DNA of 31,483 nt from CAZPWQ01 sp964590495 (lineage in GTDB: Bacteria; Bacteroidota; Rhodothermia; Balneolales; Balneolaceae), in contig CAZPWQ010000029.1 of NCBI GenBank assembly GCA_964590495.1, positions 1 to 31,483 on the forward strand, given 5' to 3'. The first letter of the stretch is position 1; each line of letters starts with the position of its first letter. Both the position numbers and the translations under genes were made by a program. The notes beneath the pieces were generated by a model. The model was given only the letters and a program-made list of their open reading frames with translations, was not told where the DNA came from and did not search any database. Below are positions 23,676 to 31,481 of this stretch, piece after piece.

Positions 23676-23849
23676 CTAAAAAAGCCCTTCAGTGTTAAAC
23701 CGAAGGGCTTTTGGAATTTCTAATTACTGATGAAACAGCTAACCCTTCGAGTACATATTGCCGGTAATGCACATACAGATATCCCGCATGCGGCAACATA
23801 GGGCGATTTGTGGAAGAAGTCGTTTCATCAGTAATTGGTCTTAAAATTG
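23676..23849 (-). ncRNA. Structured small RNA of about 175 nt, 6S-like plan
   Basis: A self-contained unit lies between the M1 peptidase stop and the SAM-I leader. Its predicted start is about 23849, just downstream of a good promoter, and it ends at an intrinsic terminator. A perfect 15-bp stem (23836-23822 with 23736-23722) closes a long hairpin. Inside are an asymmetric bubble (18 and 6 bases), a CCCU/AGGG stem, an 8-base bulge, a nine-pair stem (23799-23791 with 23763-23755) and an apical hairpin. Long closing stem, large bubble and apical stem are the layout of 6S RNA, which mimics an open promoter and binds RNA polymerase. I cannot match a family consensus by eye, so 6S identity is inference. 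No open reading frame or tRNA, tmRNA or SRP motif explains it. Confidence 0.7.
23680..23712 (-). terminator. Intrinsic terminator of the small structured RNA
   Basis: AAAAGCCCTTC (23712-23702) pairs perfectly with GAAGGGCTTTT (23690-23680) around an 11-base loop. On the minus strand the hairpin is followed by a run that makes six consecutive U (23683-23678). It starts ten bases after the closing stem of the structured RNA and would separate it from the SAM-I leader. Confidence 0.85.
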
Positions 23850-23855
23850 AATCTA

Positions 23856-23884
23856 ATTATACCGGTTTAATTAGGTTAAAGCAA
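23856..23884 (-). promoter_or_regulatory. Promoter of the small structured RNA
   Basis: On the minus strand TTGCTT (23884-23879), a 17-base spacer and a perfect TATAAT (23861-23856) form a strong sigma70-like promoter. It starts 22 bases after the M1 peptidase stop and predicts transcription from about 23849. The hexamer overlaps an AT-rich partial palindrome (CTAATTA, then TTAATTAG). Confidence 0.75.
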
Positions 23885-23905
23885 GAATAAATATTTAGCT
23901 CCTGA

Positions 23906-25591
23906 TTATTTTACAAATGGGCTTTTTTTCAGCTCTTTGGTTGTAATGTAAAAGTTGGGATCAATCTCCAGCTGTGTAGGATCTTCCAGTCGGAGACGGG
24001 TGGTTTTCCAGCGGTCGGATACAGGATAAATGAATGAGTAGGAACGGTCCAGTTTCACTTTCAGGGGCATGTCAAAATGGTCTAAATCAGCCCTCCACCG
24101 GTAATGTAGCTGGTCGATCTCATCGATGTAATACTCGAAAACCGGGAGGTCGGTATAGTGCAGATATTGATCAAAAATATCATCGAGATCTTCACCTGTT
24201 CGACTGATTATATAACGCTCAACCTGGTCGGCGGATACTGTCTGATGACGAAAGTTTTGATTCAATCCGCGCAGGATCTGTTTCCATAAGGAATCGTCAT
24301 CTGTAATCTGACGGATAGTATGCAGCATATTGCTGGCTTTTGGATACATATCACCGGATCCTCTGCGATTCAAATCATATTCGCCGGTAATCGGTTCACG
24401 GTTTTGAATGCCGCTGCGGAGGCCACGGATATATTCTGCGCCCGCCTCTTTACCGAATATACATTCTACATAAATACCCTCCGAATAGCTGGTAAAACCT
24501 TCATGAACCCACATATCGGCAATATCTTTAGTAGTGATATTATTGCCCCACCACTCATGGGCTGTTTCGTGAATGATGATAAAATCCCATTTTAGTCCCC
24601 AGCCGGTTCCTGACAGATCTCTGCCGAGATATCCGTTCTGATAGCCGTTGCCGTAAGCTACTGCACTTTGATGCTCCATCCCCAGGTGCGGCGTCTCCAC
24701 GAGTTTAAAGCTGTCTTCATAAAAGGGATAAGGGCCGAACCATTCCTCGAAGCATTCCATCATCGGTTTGACTTGTTTGAACTGCTCTTTGGCTTTATCA
24801 AGGTTATACTCCAGCACCCAATAGCTTAAATCGAGCGTACCGTCTTCACCTTTAAATTTTTCGGTGAAATTCACATAATTTCCGGCGTTTACCGCAATGT
24901 TGTAGTTGTTGATGGGATTTGAGACAAACCAGGTCCAGGTAGTCATGCCGTTGTCGTGCTTTGTCTTTTTTTCAAGCCTGCCGTTGGACACGTTGATCAG
25001 CGGATCCGGAACTGTGATACTGGTTCGCATACTATCGGGTTCGGCTGTCTGGTGATCTTTATTCGGCCACCAGACACTCGCTCCCAGACCCTGGTTTGCC
25101 GTGGCTATCCAGTGATTGCCTTTTTCATCCTCTGCCCAGATAAAGCCACCGTCCCATGGCGGATTTTCGGCTACTTTCGGCCGTCCCTGGTAGTATACGG
25201 TGATGGTGTGCTGTGATCCCTTTTCAAGATCATCGGGCATGTCTATAAAAAAAGCGTTGCTGTCGCGACGAAAGGAGAGGGTATTACCGCTTTGAACAAC
25301 CTTGTCTATTTGCAGCGGGTGTTGCAGGTCTATCTGCATTTCACGGGGCGTATCGGTGACACGATAGGTTATCTCATTAGACCCGCTGATGGCAGAATCT
25401 TCCGGCATTACGGTGACATTCAGGTCATAATAAACGACTTCCCACCACCCACGCTCTGGAGTTATCGATCCGCGAAGAGTATCGGCTTTGGTGGCAAGTA
25501 CTCCCGAATCCTGTCCGCAGACCGGTTGGATAGAAATTCCTAAAAAGAGAATCAGTAATAACAGGTTTTGAAAATGATGTAAATATTTCAT
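23906..25591 (-). CDS. Exported M1-family zinc metallopeptidase
   Basis: The 561-residue protein begins with a signal peptide (hydrophobic 8-22, likely cleavage after VCGQ near 27), so it acts in the periplasm or outside the cell. An N-terminal beta domain (about 45-245) is followed by a gluzincin catalytic domain. The zinc site is HETAH at 341-345 with E364 eighteen residues on (HExxH-x18-E). The substrate-binding motif reads GMEHQ at 304-308, where classical aminopeptidase N has GxMEN. The C terminus has no large helical domain, so it is shorter than PepN (870 residues) and closer to the compact M1 proteins of Bacteroidota. It should release N-terminal residues from peptides; exact specificity is unknown. 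It is probably transcribed alone, since repeat-rich DNA lies upstream and an RNA promoter lies downstream. Confidence 0.92.
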   Translation of the reverse strand: MKYLHHFQNLLLLILFLGISIQPVCGQDSGVLATKADTLRGSITPERGWWEVVYYDLNVTVMPEDSAISGSNEITYRVTDTPREMQIDLQHPLQIDKVVQSGNTLSFRRDSNAFFIDMPDDLEKGSQHTITVYYQGRPKVAENPPWDGGFIWAEDEKGNHWIATANQGLGASVWWPNKDHQTAEPDSMRTSITVPDPLINVSNGRLEKKTKHDNGMTTWTWFVSNPINNYNIAVNAGNYVNFTEKFKGEDGTLDLSYWVLEYNLDKAKEQFKQVKPMMECFEEWFGPYPFYEDSFKLVETPHLGMEHQSAVAYGNGYQNGYLGRDLSGTGWGLKWDFIIIHETAHEWWGNNITTKDIADMWVHEGFTSYSEGIYVECIFGKEAGAEYIRGLRSGIQNREPITGEYDLNRRGSGDMYPKASNMLHTIRQITDDDSLWKQILRGLNQNFRHQTVSADQVERYIISRTGEDLDDIFDQYLHYTDLPVFEYYIDEIDQLHYRWRADLDHFDMPLKVKLDRSYSFIYPVSDRWKTTRLRLEDPTQLEIDPNFYITTKELKKSPFVK

Positions 25592-25671
25592 GCAGTTAAT
25601 GAATTCATTGTAAGCGCCACTAAATATAGAATAATGTCATGCCAGATGCTGGATGCATATATATGTCACCT

Positions 25672-25720
25672 CGTGCCGAACCTCCGGTTCGTCACGTTTG
25701 GTGTTGCCACCTCCGGTGGC
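25672..25720. repeat. Twin hairpins with a shared ACCTCCGGT apex
   Basis: The 262-base gap between glpD and the M1 gene holds two hairpins. Arms 25672-25682 and 25686-25696 pair with one mismatch around TCC, and 25706-25711 pairs with 25715-25720 around TCC. Both have the apex ACCTCCGGT. Nearby words TTACGTATTACG and TTACGTCTGGCGTCT recur in altered form at 25790-25820. The gap looks like a repeat patch; a terminator role for glpD is possible but no U-tract follows. Confidence 0.5.
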
Positions 25721-25820
25721 GGTTTGAGGAGATGACTCGTATGCAGATAGCGGTATGGCAGGAATCATTAAATGCAGACTTACGTATTACGCAACCTCTA
25801 CATCTTACGTCTGGCGTCTA

Positions 25821-25852
25821 CCTTCTCCTTTTCTCCAGTCTCCATTCCTCCG
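25821..25852. repeat. Pyrimidine-rich tract at the glpD 3' end
   Basis: The plus strand runs CCTTCTCCTTTTCTCC then AGTCTCCATTCCTCCG, ending next to the glpD stop at 25854. On the coding strand this is a GGAGA-rich purine run. A similar tract (27608-27640) abuts the stop of the nagB fusion gene. The shared wording suggests a repeat family or duplicated 3' element; no function is evident. Confidence 0.4.
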
Positions 25853-25853
25853 T

Positions 25854-27413
25854 TTACGTTAGCAAGTATCCTTTTGCAAGCTCTGTATATTCTTCAACCT
25901 GTTGCTGTATCCACTGATGGTCTTTTCCCAGTTCGGCGGACAGAAGTTCGGCTACGGGTTTTGCCATCTCGATACTTGCCCGCGCATCCAGCAGCAAGGC
26001 GCGTGTGCGGCGTGCAAGCACATCTTCCACAGTTCGCGCCATCTCGTTACGGGCCGCCCAGGCGACTTCCGCCGGTTTGTAGGACAAACCGTGGTGTATC
26101 GGTTGTTCCCAGCCTTCATGTTCATCGGCCAGTTTTTTAAGGGAAAGGGCATCCGAACCGTACATCTTATAGGGCTCGGCTGCTTCGGCATTTTTGAGCC
26201 AGCCGTGAAGCCGCAGGTTTTCAGTCCGCGACTCCCGCTCATCCAGTCCTGCGATAATAGCCGCCTCATCAATGGTATCTTCAGCCATCTTGCGATAGGT
26301 CGTCCATTTGCCGCCGGTGATGGTAACGAGCCCCGACGGGTCGATTAGCAGCGTGTGATCCCGTGAAATGGAAGCGGTGTCTTTGCTCCCCCCGCGGTTA
26401 ACCAGGGGACGCAGTCCCGCGAAGACGCTGAGTACATCCTCCGGACCCGGATCCTTGGTCAGGTAACGGGCGGCATGGGTCAGCAGGAATTCTATTTCCT
26501 CATCAAACGCCCTCGGTTCGAGCAGTGGCTCATCGACCGGGGTGTCTGTGGTTCCCACAATAATACGGTCGTGCCAGGGTACGGCAAAGAGAACGCGGTT
26601 GTCATCCGTCTTTGGAACCATAATGGCGCTTTCGCCGGGCTGGAACGATTTATCCAGAACGATATGTACGCCCTGACTCTGCTGGATGATCTTCGCCTTT
26701 GAGGGATCATCCATTTTGCGCACAGTATCGGTAAAAATACCAGTGGCATTGATAACGGCCCGGGCCTGTAATTCAAATTCATCACCGTTCTCCCGGTCGA
26801 CTGCTTTAACACCCGATACGAGTCCGTTGGCTTTTAAAAGTCCGGTAACCTTTATGTAGTTAATGGCAACTCCGCCATGCTCGAAGATAGTCTGCATCAG
26901 ATTTATCGCCAGCCGTGAGTCATCGAACTGGGCATCGTGATAAATGACACCTCCGTTCAGTCCTTCCGGTTCGAGAGTCGGAATGTATTCCAGTGTTTCT
27001 TTCCTGGAGAGGTGTTTGGATGGACCAAGCCCCAGGTCGCCGGCCAGCTTGTCGTAAATTTTGAGGCCGATGCCATAGAAGGGGCCTTCCCACCAGTCGT
27101 AGTTGGGCACGATAAACGACTGGTTTTTGACAAGGTGGGGCGCGTTGTTGCGCAGCAGTCCCCGTTCCCGCAGAGCTTCGAGTACCAGGGCGATGTTGCC
27201 CTGCCGCAGGTAGCGCACACCGCCGTGCACCAGTTTGGTACTCCGGCTGGAAGTGCCTTTGGCAAAATCATGCTGTTCCAGCAAAAGCGTGTGATAGCCT
27301 CGCGATGCCGCCTCGACGGCAGCCCCGAGTCCTGTAGCCCCGCCGCCGATGATGATGAAATCCCATATTTCGGGATCTTCATTCAGTTGTTTAACGAGTT
27401 CTTCTCTGTTCAT
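25854..27413 (-). CDS. glpD: FAD-dependent glycerol-3-phosphate dehydrogenase (GlpD/GlpA type)
   Basis: The 519-residue flavoprotein oxidises sn-glycerol-3-phosphate to dihydroxyacetone phosphate at the inner membrane and passes electrons to quinone. The FAD-binding GGGATG lies at 23-28, followed by the family signature SSRSTKLVHGGVRYL near 55-69. VPWHDRIIVGTTDTPVDEPL and the GLRPLVNRGGSKDTASISRDH segment are typical of the aerobic GlpD branch. A C-terminal helical domain (about 400-519) ends the protein; there is no ferredoxin-like GlpA extension. The gene is flanked by repeat-rich gaps and has no glpK or glpF within the window, so it appears to be a single-gene unit. Confidence 0.95.
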   Translation of the reverse strand: MNREELVKQLNEDPEIWDFIIIGGGATGLGAAVEAASRGYHTLLLEQHDFAKGTSSRSTKLVHGGVRYLRQGNIALVLEALRERGLLRNNAPHLVKNQSFIVPNYDWWEGPFYGIGLKIYDKLAGDLGLGPSKHLSRKETLEYIPTLEPEGLNGGVIYHDAQFDDSRLAINLMQTIFEHGGVAINYIKVTGLLKANGLVSGVKAVDRENGDEFELQARAVINATGIFTDTVRKMDDPSKAKIIQQSQGVHIVLDKSFQPGESAIMVPKTDDNRVLFAVPWHDRIIVGTTDTPVDEPLLEPRAFDEEIEFLLTHAARYLTKDPGPEDVLSVFAGLRPLVNRGGSKDTASISRDHTLLIDPSGLVTITGGKWTTYRKMAEDTIDEAAIIAGLDERESRTENLRLHGWLKNAEAAEPYKMYGSDALSLKKLADEHEGWEQPIHHGLSYKPAEVAWAARNEMARTVEDVLARRTRALLLDARASIEMAKPVAELLSAELGKDHQWIQQQVEEYTELAKGYLLT

Positions 27414-27486
27414 ATTTTTTTTGCCGCGGATTTACGCGGATTTTTAATAAATTACTTTTTAAAAACTGCCTAACAATTCAATAAAG

Positions 27487-27584
27487 TGTCATCATGAACT
27501 TGTTTCAGGATCTGCAGCAATGAATTCTTCAATTGCATCTGACGAAAATCAAGCTATAGATCCCGGATCAAGTCCGGGATGACA
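27487..27584. repeat. 98-bp intergenic element with related inverted ends
   Basis: The element starts TGTCATCATGAACTTG (27487) and ends with GTCCGGGATGACA (27584). The reverse complement of its right 32 bases (27553-27584) aligns with the left 32 bases (27487-27518) in about 22 positions, including TGTCATC, ACTTG and GGATCT. The right end also forms a hairpin, ATCCCGGA and TCCGGGAT around TCAAG (27560-27580). This is a BIME- or MITE-like layout; similar CCCGGACTTGATCCGGG words are common intergenic repeats in many bacteria. It fills most of the glpD-nagB gap. Confidence 0.6.
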
Positions 27585-27607
27585 CAATGGGTACTAGTGT
27601 TATTTTC

Positions 27608-27640
27608 CCGTCTCCTTTCCTCCGGTCTCCTTTTCTTCCT
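27608..27640. repeat. Pyrimidine-rich tract at the nagB-fusion 3' end
   Basis: The plus strand runs CCGTCTCCTTTCCTCC then GGTCTCCTTTTCTTCC, ending at the stop codon of the deaminase fusion (27641). On the coding strand GGAGAC recurs twice about 14 bases apart. It resembles the tract next to the glpD stop (25821-25852). No hairpin is visible, so this is not a standard terminator. Confidence 0.4.
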
Positions 27641-29563
27641 TTAAACCATTTTGTACCGTACAAAAGCTTCGATCGCCTCATATTCGGCCAGGCCCAGTTT
27701 GTCATAAAGGATGGCCGTGTTCCTGTTGCGCGATTCGGAGCGTTGCCAGAATTCCCGGTCATCGGCGCCGGGAAACAGCGGACGGTCCTTTTGCGACTGG
27801 TGCTTAAAGATAGCTTTTCGCTTTTTAGCCAGTTCCTGTGGGCTCAGCGGCACAGCCATTTCTATATCGTTGAGATCCCATTCCTGCCATGCCCCGCGGT
27901 ACAGCCAGATGTAGCAGTCTTTTATCCAGTCGTCATTTTTGCAGGTTTCCAGGGCCTCCAGGATCGCTTTCAGGCACACCCGGTGGGTACCGTGCGGGTC
28001 GGAGAGATCACCCGCTGCATATATTTGATGGGGTTGTACCTCCCGCAGCAGATCAACGATGATGTCGATATCAGCCTGGGAGAGCGGTTTCTTTTTTACC
28101 CGGCCCGTCTCATAGAAAGGCATATCCAGAAAGTGCAGGTGCTCCTCCGATACTCCGCAGTACCGGGCGGCCGCTTTGGCCTCGCCGCGACGAATCAACC
28201 CCTTGATCTCCTGAACTTCCGGCGAATCGACCTGCCCGGGTTCTTTGTTTTTAAGGAAGCCTTTGATTTCCGAGAGCAGGTCTTCGGCTTCTTCCCGGTT
28301 CATATCAAAAATCTCCTGGTATTCCGATACGAAATCGGCAAACCGGATGACATCATCATCGAACACAGCGATATTGCCGGATACCTGGTAGGCAACATGG
28401 ACCTCATGCTGGTGCTCGACCAGCCGGGTGAGGGTTCCGCCCATCGATATAACATCATCGTCGGGGTGCGGGCTGAATACCATGGCCCGCTTCGGGTAGG
28501 GCTCTTTGCGTTCGGGACGATTGGTATCGCTTGCGTTGGGTTTACCGCCCGGCCACCCGGTAATAGTGTGCTGCAGTTCATTGAAAATACGGATGTTAAT
28601 ATTATAGGCCGGTCCGCTCTGGGTAATCAGATCCCCCATACCGTTCTCGTTGTAATCTTCATCGGTAAGCTTGAGTATCGGCTTATCGGTCTCCTGGCAC
28701 AGCCAGACGACCGCTTTGCGCGTCAGGTGCTCGTCCCAGTCGCAGGTGCCGAGCAGCCAGGGTGTTTTCATCCGTGTCAGCTCTTCAGAGGAACCCTCAT
28801 CGAGTATCACAGCGGCATTGGAGTGGTTCTGCAGGTAGGTGGCGGGCACGCTTTCTTTAACTTCGCCTTCCACAGCTTCACGGATGACAGGGGCCTTGCC
28901 TTCGCCCCAGGCCATCATAATAATTTTGTGGGCGTCGAGGATGGTACCTACGCCCATGGTAATCGCCCGGCGGGGGACATGCTCTTCGCCGAAGAAATCA
29001 CTGGCGGCATCACGGCGGGTGATCTTGTCGAGGGTAATGAGGCGGGTCCGCGAATCGGGACGCGAGCCCGGTTCGTTGAAACCGATATGTCCGGTACGCC
29101 CGATGCCCAGCAGCTGAATATCGATGCCGCCGCAATCGATTATTTTTTGTTCATAGTCCCTGCAGTAATCGGTTATTTCCTCTTCCGGGATGGTTCCGTC
29201 GGGGATATGTACGTTTTCGGCGGGGATGTCAATGTGATCAAACAGGTGTTCATTCATGAACCGGACATAGCTCTGCAGGGAGTCCGGCTGCATCGGGTAA
29301 TATTCGTCGAGATTAAAAGTAATGACATTGCGGAAGCTCAGATCATCTTCGCGGTGCATCCTGACCAATTCATCATACACCTGGGTCGGAGTGGACCCGG
29401 TGGCGAGTCCCAGCACGGTTGTACCATCTTCCCGGTTACGCTGGCGGATCAGGTTGGCAATACTTTGCGCCACTTTTTTTGAAGCTGTTGTGGCATCTTC
29501 AAAAATTTTGCTGGGGATTTTTTCGTAGTAGGTTACTTTTTCTTCTTTGTTGTAAAAGTCCAT
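27641..29563 (-). CDS. nagB: NagB-like glucosamine-6-phosphate deaminase fused to a PIG-L/LmbE deacetylase domain
   Basis: The 640-residue protein has two domains. Residues ~15-290 are NagB-like, with GLATGSTPT (52-60), NLDEYY (84-89, D86 being the catalytic proton shuttle) and GRTGHIGFNEP (155-165). H159 and the NEP glutamate are kept, but E. coli D141 aligns with T157. Residues ~355-640 are a PIG-L/LmbE domain, with PHPDDD at 365-370 (the zinc-binding AHPDDE motif) and DPHGTH further on. NagB enzymes convert glucosamine-6-P to fructose-6-P and ammonia; LmbE-type domains remove N-acetyl groups. Joining them suggests consecutive deacetylation and deamination of an amino sugar, which is inference. 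This fusion is familiar in Bacteroidota. The gene diverges from a sodium symporter gene. Confidence 0.92.
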   Translation of the reverse strand: MDFYNKEEKVTYYEKIPSKIFEDATTASKKVAQSIANLIRQRNREDGTTVLGLATGSTPTQVYDELVRMHREDDLSFRNVITFNLDEYYPMQPDSLQSYVRFMNEHLFDHIDIPAENVHIPDGTIPEEEITDYCRDYEQKIIDCGGIDIQLLGIGRTGHIGFNEPGSRPDSRTRLITLDKITRRDAASDFFGEEHVPRRAITMGVGTILDAHKIIMMAWGEGKAPVIREAVEGEVKESVPATYLQNHSNAAVILDEGSSEELTRMKTPWLLGTCDWDEHLTRKAVVWLCQETDKPILKLTDEDYNENGMGDLITQSGPAYNINIRIFNELQHTITGWPGGKPNASDTNRPERKEPYPKRAMVFSPHPDDDVISMGGTLTRLVEHQHEVHVAYQVSGNIAVFDDDVIRFADFVSEYQEIFDMNREEAEDLLSEIKGFLKNKEPGQVDSPEVQEIKGLIRRGEAKAAARYCGVSEEHLHFLDMPFYETGRVKKKPLSQADIDIIVDLLREVQPHQIYAAGDLSDPHGTHRVCLKAILEALETCKNDDWIKDCYIWLYRGAWQEWDLNDIEMAVPLSPQELAKKRKAIFKHQSQKDRPLFPGADDREFWQRSESRNRNTAILYDKLGLAEYEAIEAFVRYKMV

Positions 29564-29700
29564 ATAATCAAAAAGATGAATTGATTAAAGTTGTACGTGA
29601 AGCTTAATGTCAGGCACTCTTAAAAATATTTTAGTTAACTGTGATACATGTTATTCGTTCCTGATTGCCGGCGGAATGGTCCCCGTTTTGCATTTTACTG

Positions 29701-29717
29701 TTGGTTATAAAAACCAA
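29701..29717. promoter_or_regulatory. Inverted repeat beside the symporter promoter
   Basis: TTGGTT (29701-29706) and AACCAA (29712-29717) are perfect arms around ATAAA. The site ends three bases before a predicted -35 hexamer, where a repressor or activator could act on the divergent deaminase and symporter genes. Short arms make chance occurrence possible. Confidence 0.35.
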
Positions 29718-29719
29718 AC

Positions 29720-29747
29720 TTGGCGTTACCCGAAAAATGCTTATAAT
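29720..29747 (+). promoter_or_regulatory. Predicted promoter of the symporter gene
   Basis: TTGGCG (29720-29725), a 16-base spacer and a perfect TATAAT (29742-29747) face the symporter. Initiation near 29754 would leave a leader of about 180 bases before the TTG start at 29934. The 370-base divergent gap (29564-29933) otherwise shows no gene I trust; the 100-codon frame at 29607-29906 lacks a ribosome binding site and family features. Confidence 0.55.
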
Positions 29748-29933
29748 TTCACTTTCCAATTAACACCATTTAAGATTAAATGTAAATGTGAAAAAAGCGG
29801 TTTAAGTTCATACGATTCAGATGGATACCGGTTGAAGATAAATAAAAAGAACTACTTGTGTACCGGTGGGTTTCGGCGGCTTTCGGAATCAATGTTAGTT
29901 GTATAGTTTTAACAGAATTTAAAAAGGCTCAGT

Positions 29934-31481
29934 TTGGAATTTTCTATTTTAGATTATGTAGTCATTGTTGTTTACCTCGCGGGTGTGGCTGTGATTGGTA
30001 TCTGGATATCCGGAAGACAGTCCACAACCGATGATTATTTTTTAGGCGGACACGATATCCCATGGTGGGCGGTCCTGTTCTCTGTTGTTGCCACGGAAAC
30101 AAGCACACTCACATTCATTAGCATTCCGGCTGTCGCCTATGGCGGGAATCTTACCTTTCTGCAAATTACGTTCGGATATATAATCGGGCGTATTATTGTA
30201 AGTATCATATTTTTACCCTCCTACGTGGAAGGGAATTTATCCACTGCCTATCAATTCCTGGAACAGCGGTTCGGTGCGGCGATGCGGAATGTCACCAGTA
30301 CGACGTTTATGGTCACGCGCCTGCTGGCCGATGGCGTACGCTTGTTTGCGACGGCTATTCCGCTGGCTATCATCCTCAGGCTGGGCGGTGCTTTCGGGGG
30401 TTGGGGCGACTTCGAAATATATCTGCTGTCGATAACCGCCATTTCGGTAATCACACTCATTTATACGCTGGTGGGTGGAATCAAAGCCGTGGTCTGGATG
30501 GATGTCATGCAGATGGCGGTATATATAGGAGGAGCCCTGCTGGCAATAGGTATTATGATCGGAGATCTTCCTGCTGGTTTGAGCGGTGCGATCTCAACAG
30601 CCGCAGGGGCGGGAAAACTGCAGCTCATAGATTTCGGATTCGATCAGCCGTTCCGGGATTTCATCGCCCAGCCGTACACCTTTTTCACAGCGGTGATCGG
30701 CGGAGCTGTATTCTCCGTTGCCTCTCACGGTACCGATCAGCTGATCGTACAGCGCTTACTAACCACGCGTAATCTTAAAAACAGTCAGAAAGCGCTGGTG
30801 TGGAGCGGAATTGTTGCTGCCCTGCAATTCGCGCTGTTCCTGTTTATAGGGCTGTTGCTGTATTCTTTTTATGAAGCACAGTCAGCTGCTGAACTCGGAC
30901 TGGCAACCACCGACGAAATATTTGCCAAATTTATAGTAAATCAGCTGCCGGTGGGATTGTCGGGACTTATCATAGCAGCACTGTTTGCAGCTGCCATGAG
31001 CAGCCTGAGTTCCTCGCTCAACTCCCTGGCCTCCTCCACCACGCTCGACCTGTATAAACCCTATTTCGGCAAAACCAATACGCCTGAAAAGGACCTGCGT
31101 GTTTCCCGTATCATCACAATAATCTGGGCGGTAATTCTAACCGGTTCCGCTTACTTTTTCACTATCCTGCAGCTTCAGGAGGGGGAACGTCCCGCCGTAG
31201 TCGAGCTGGGTCTGGGCATCGCCTCCTATACCTACGGTGGTTTGCTTGGCGCTTTCCTTCTAGGGCGGATGTTCACAAAACCGGATCGCAAAGATGCTAT
31301 GATCGCCTTTTTTGCGGGATTGATCTCCCTGCTGTTCATGGTAAAGGGACCGATCCAGGAACTGCTGCCCGGCGAGGGGCTGGCAATAGCCTGGCCGCTC
31401 TACACCGTAGCCGGCAGCCTGGTCGTGATTGTGGTCGGAAATGTTTCGCACTGGGTTAGAAGCCGCTGGGGTTATCACTAA
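29934..31481 (+). CDS. Sodium:solute symporter (SSS family)
   Basis: The 515-residue protein has about 13 membrane helices and SSS features: DYFLGGHDIPWWAVLFSVVATETS near the N terminus (the unwound first core helix), FLEQRFG, and AAAMSSLSSSLNSLAS about two-thirds along, the segment that supplies the sodium-binding serines in the vSGLT/PutP fold. It imports a solute with Na+ across the inner membrane. Substrate is not evident from sequence; divergence from the amino-sugar deaminase suggests a sugar or amino sugar. Start is TTG at 29934, supported by AAAAAGG ten bases upstream and by the fit to the family N terminus; no ATG lies nearby in frame. The stop is two bases from the window end, so the gene is complete. 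Confidence 0.93.
   Translation: MEFSILDYVVIVVYLAGVAVIGIWISGRQSTTDDYFLGGHDIPWWAVLFSVVATETSTLTFISIPAVAYGGNLTFLQITFGYIIGRIIVSIIFLPSYVEGNLSTAYQFLEQRFGAAMRNVTSTTFMVTRLLADGVRLFATAIPLAIILRLGGAFGGWGDFEIYLLSITAISVITLIYTLVGGIKAVVWMDVMQMAVYIGGALLAIGIMIGDLPAGLSGAISTAAGAGKLQLIDFGFDQPFRDFIAQPYTFFTAVIGGAVFSVASHGTDQLIVQRLLTTRNLKNSQKALVWSGIVAALQFALFLFIGLLLYSFYEAQSAAELGLATTDEIFAKFIVNQLPVGLSGLIIAALFAAAMSSLSSSLNSLASSTTLDLYKPYFGKTNTPEKDLRVSRIITIIWAVILTGSAYFFTILQLQEGERPAVVELGLGIASYTYGGLLGAFLLGRMFTKPDRKDAMIAFFAGLISLLFMVKGPIQELLPGEGLAIAWPLYTVAGSLVVIVVGNVSHWVRSRWGYH

Noticed and set aside
23676..23849. SRP RNA, tmRNA or tRNA identity for the structured RNA
   Set aside because: The GGAA-type SRP apical motif, a tRNA-like end with CCA or T-loop, and a tmRNA tag frame are all absent.
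27587..29482. A 631-codon open frame on the plus strand opposite the nagB fusion gene
   Set aside because: It lies wholly antisense to a gene with clear domains, has no recognisable motif and an odd composition; long antisense frames are common opposite genes with this codon usage.
29607..29906. A 99-codon plus-strand frame in the divergent gap
   Set aside because: No ribosome binding site and no family features, and it spans the predicted promoter and inverted repeat of the symporter gene.
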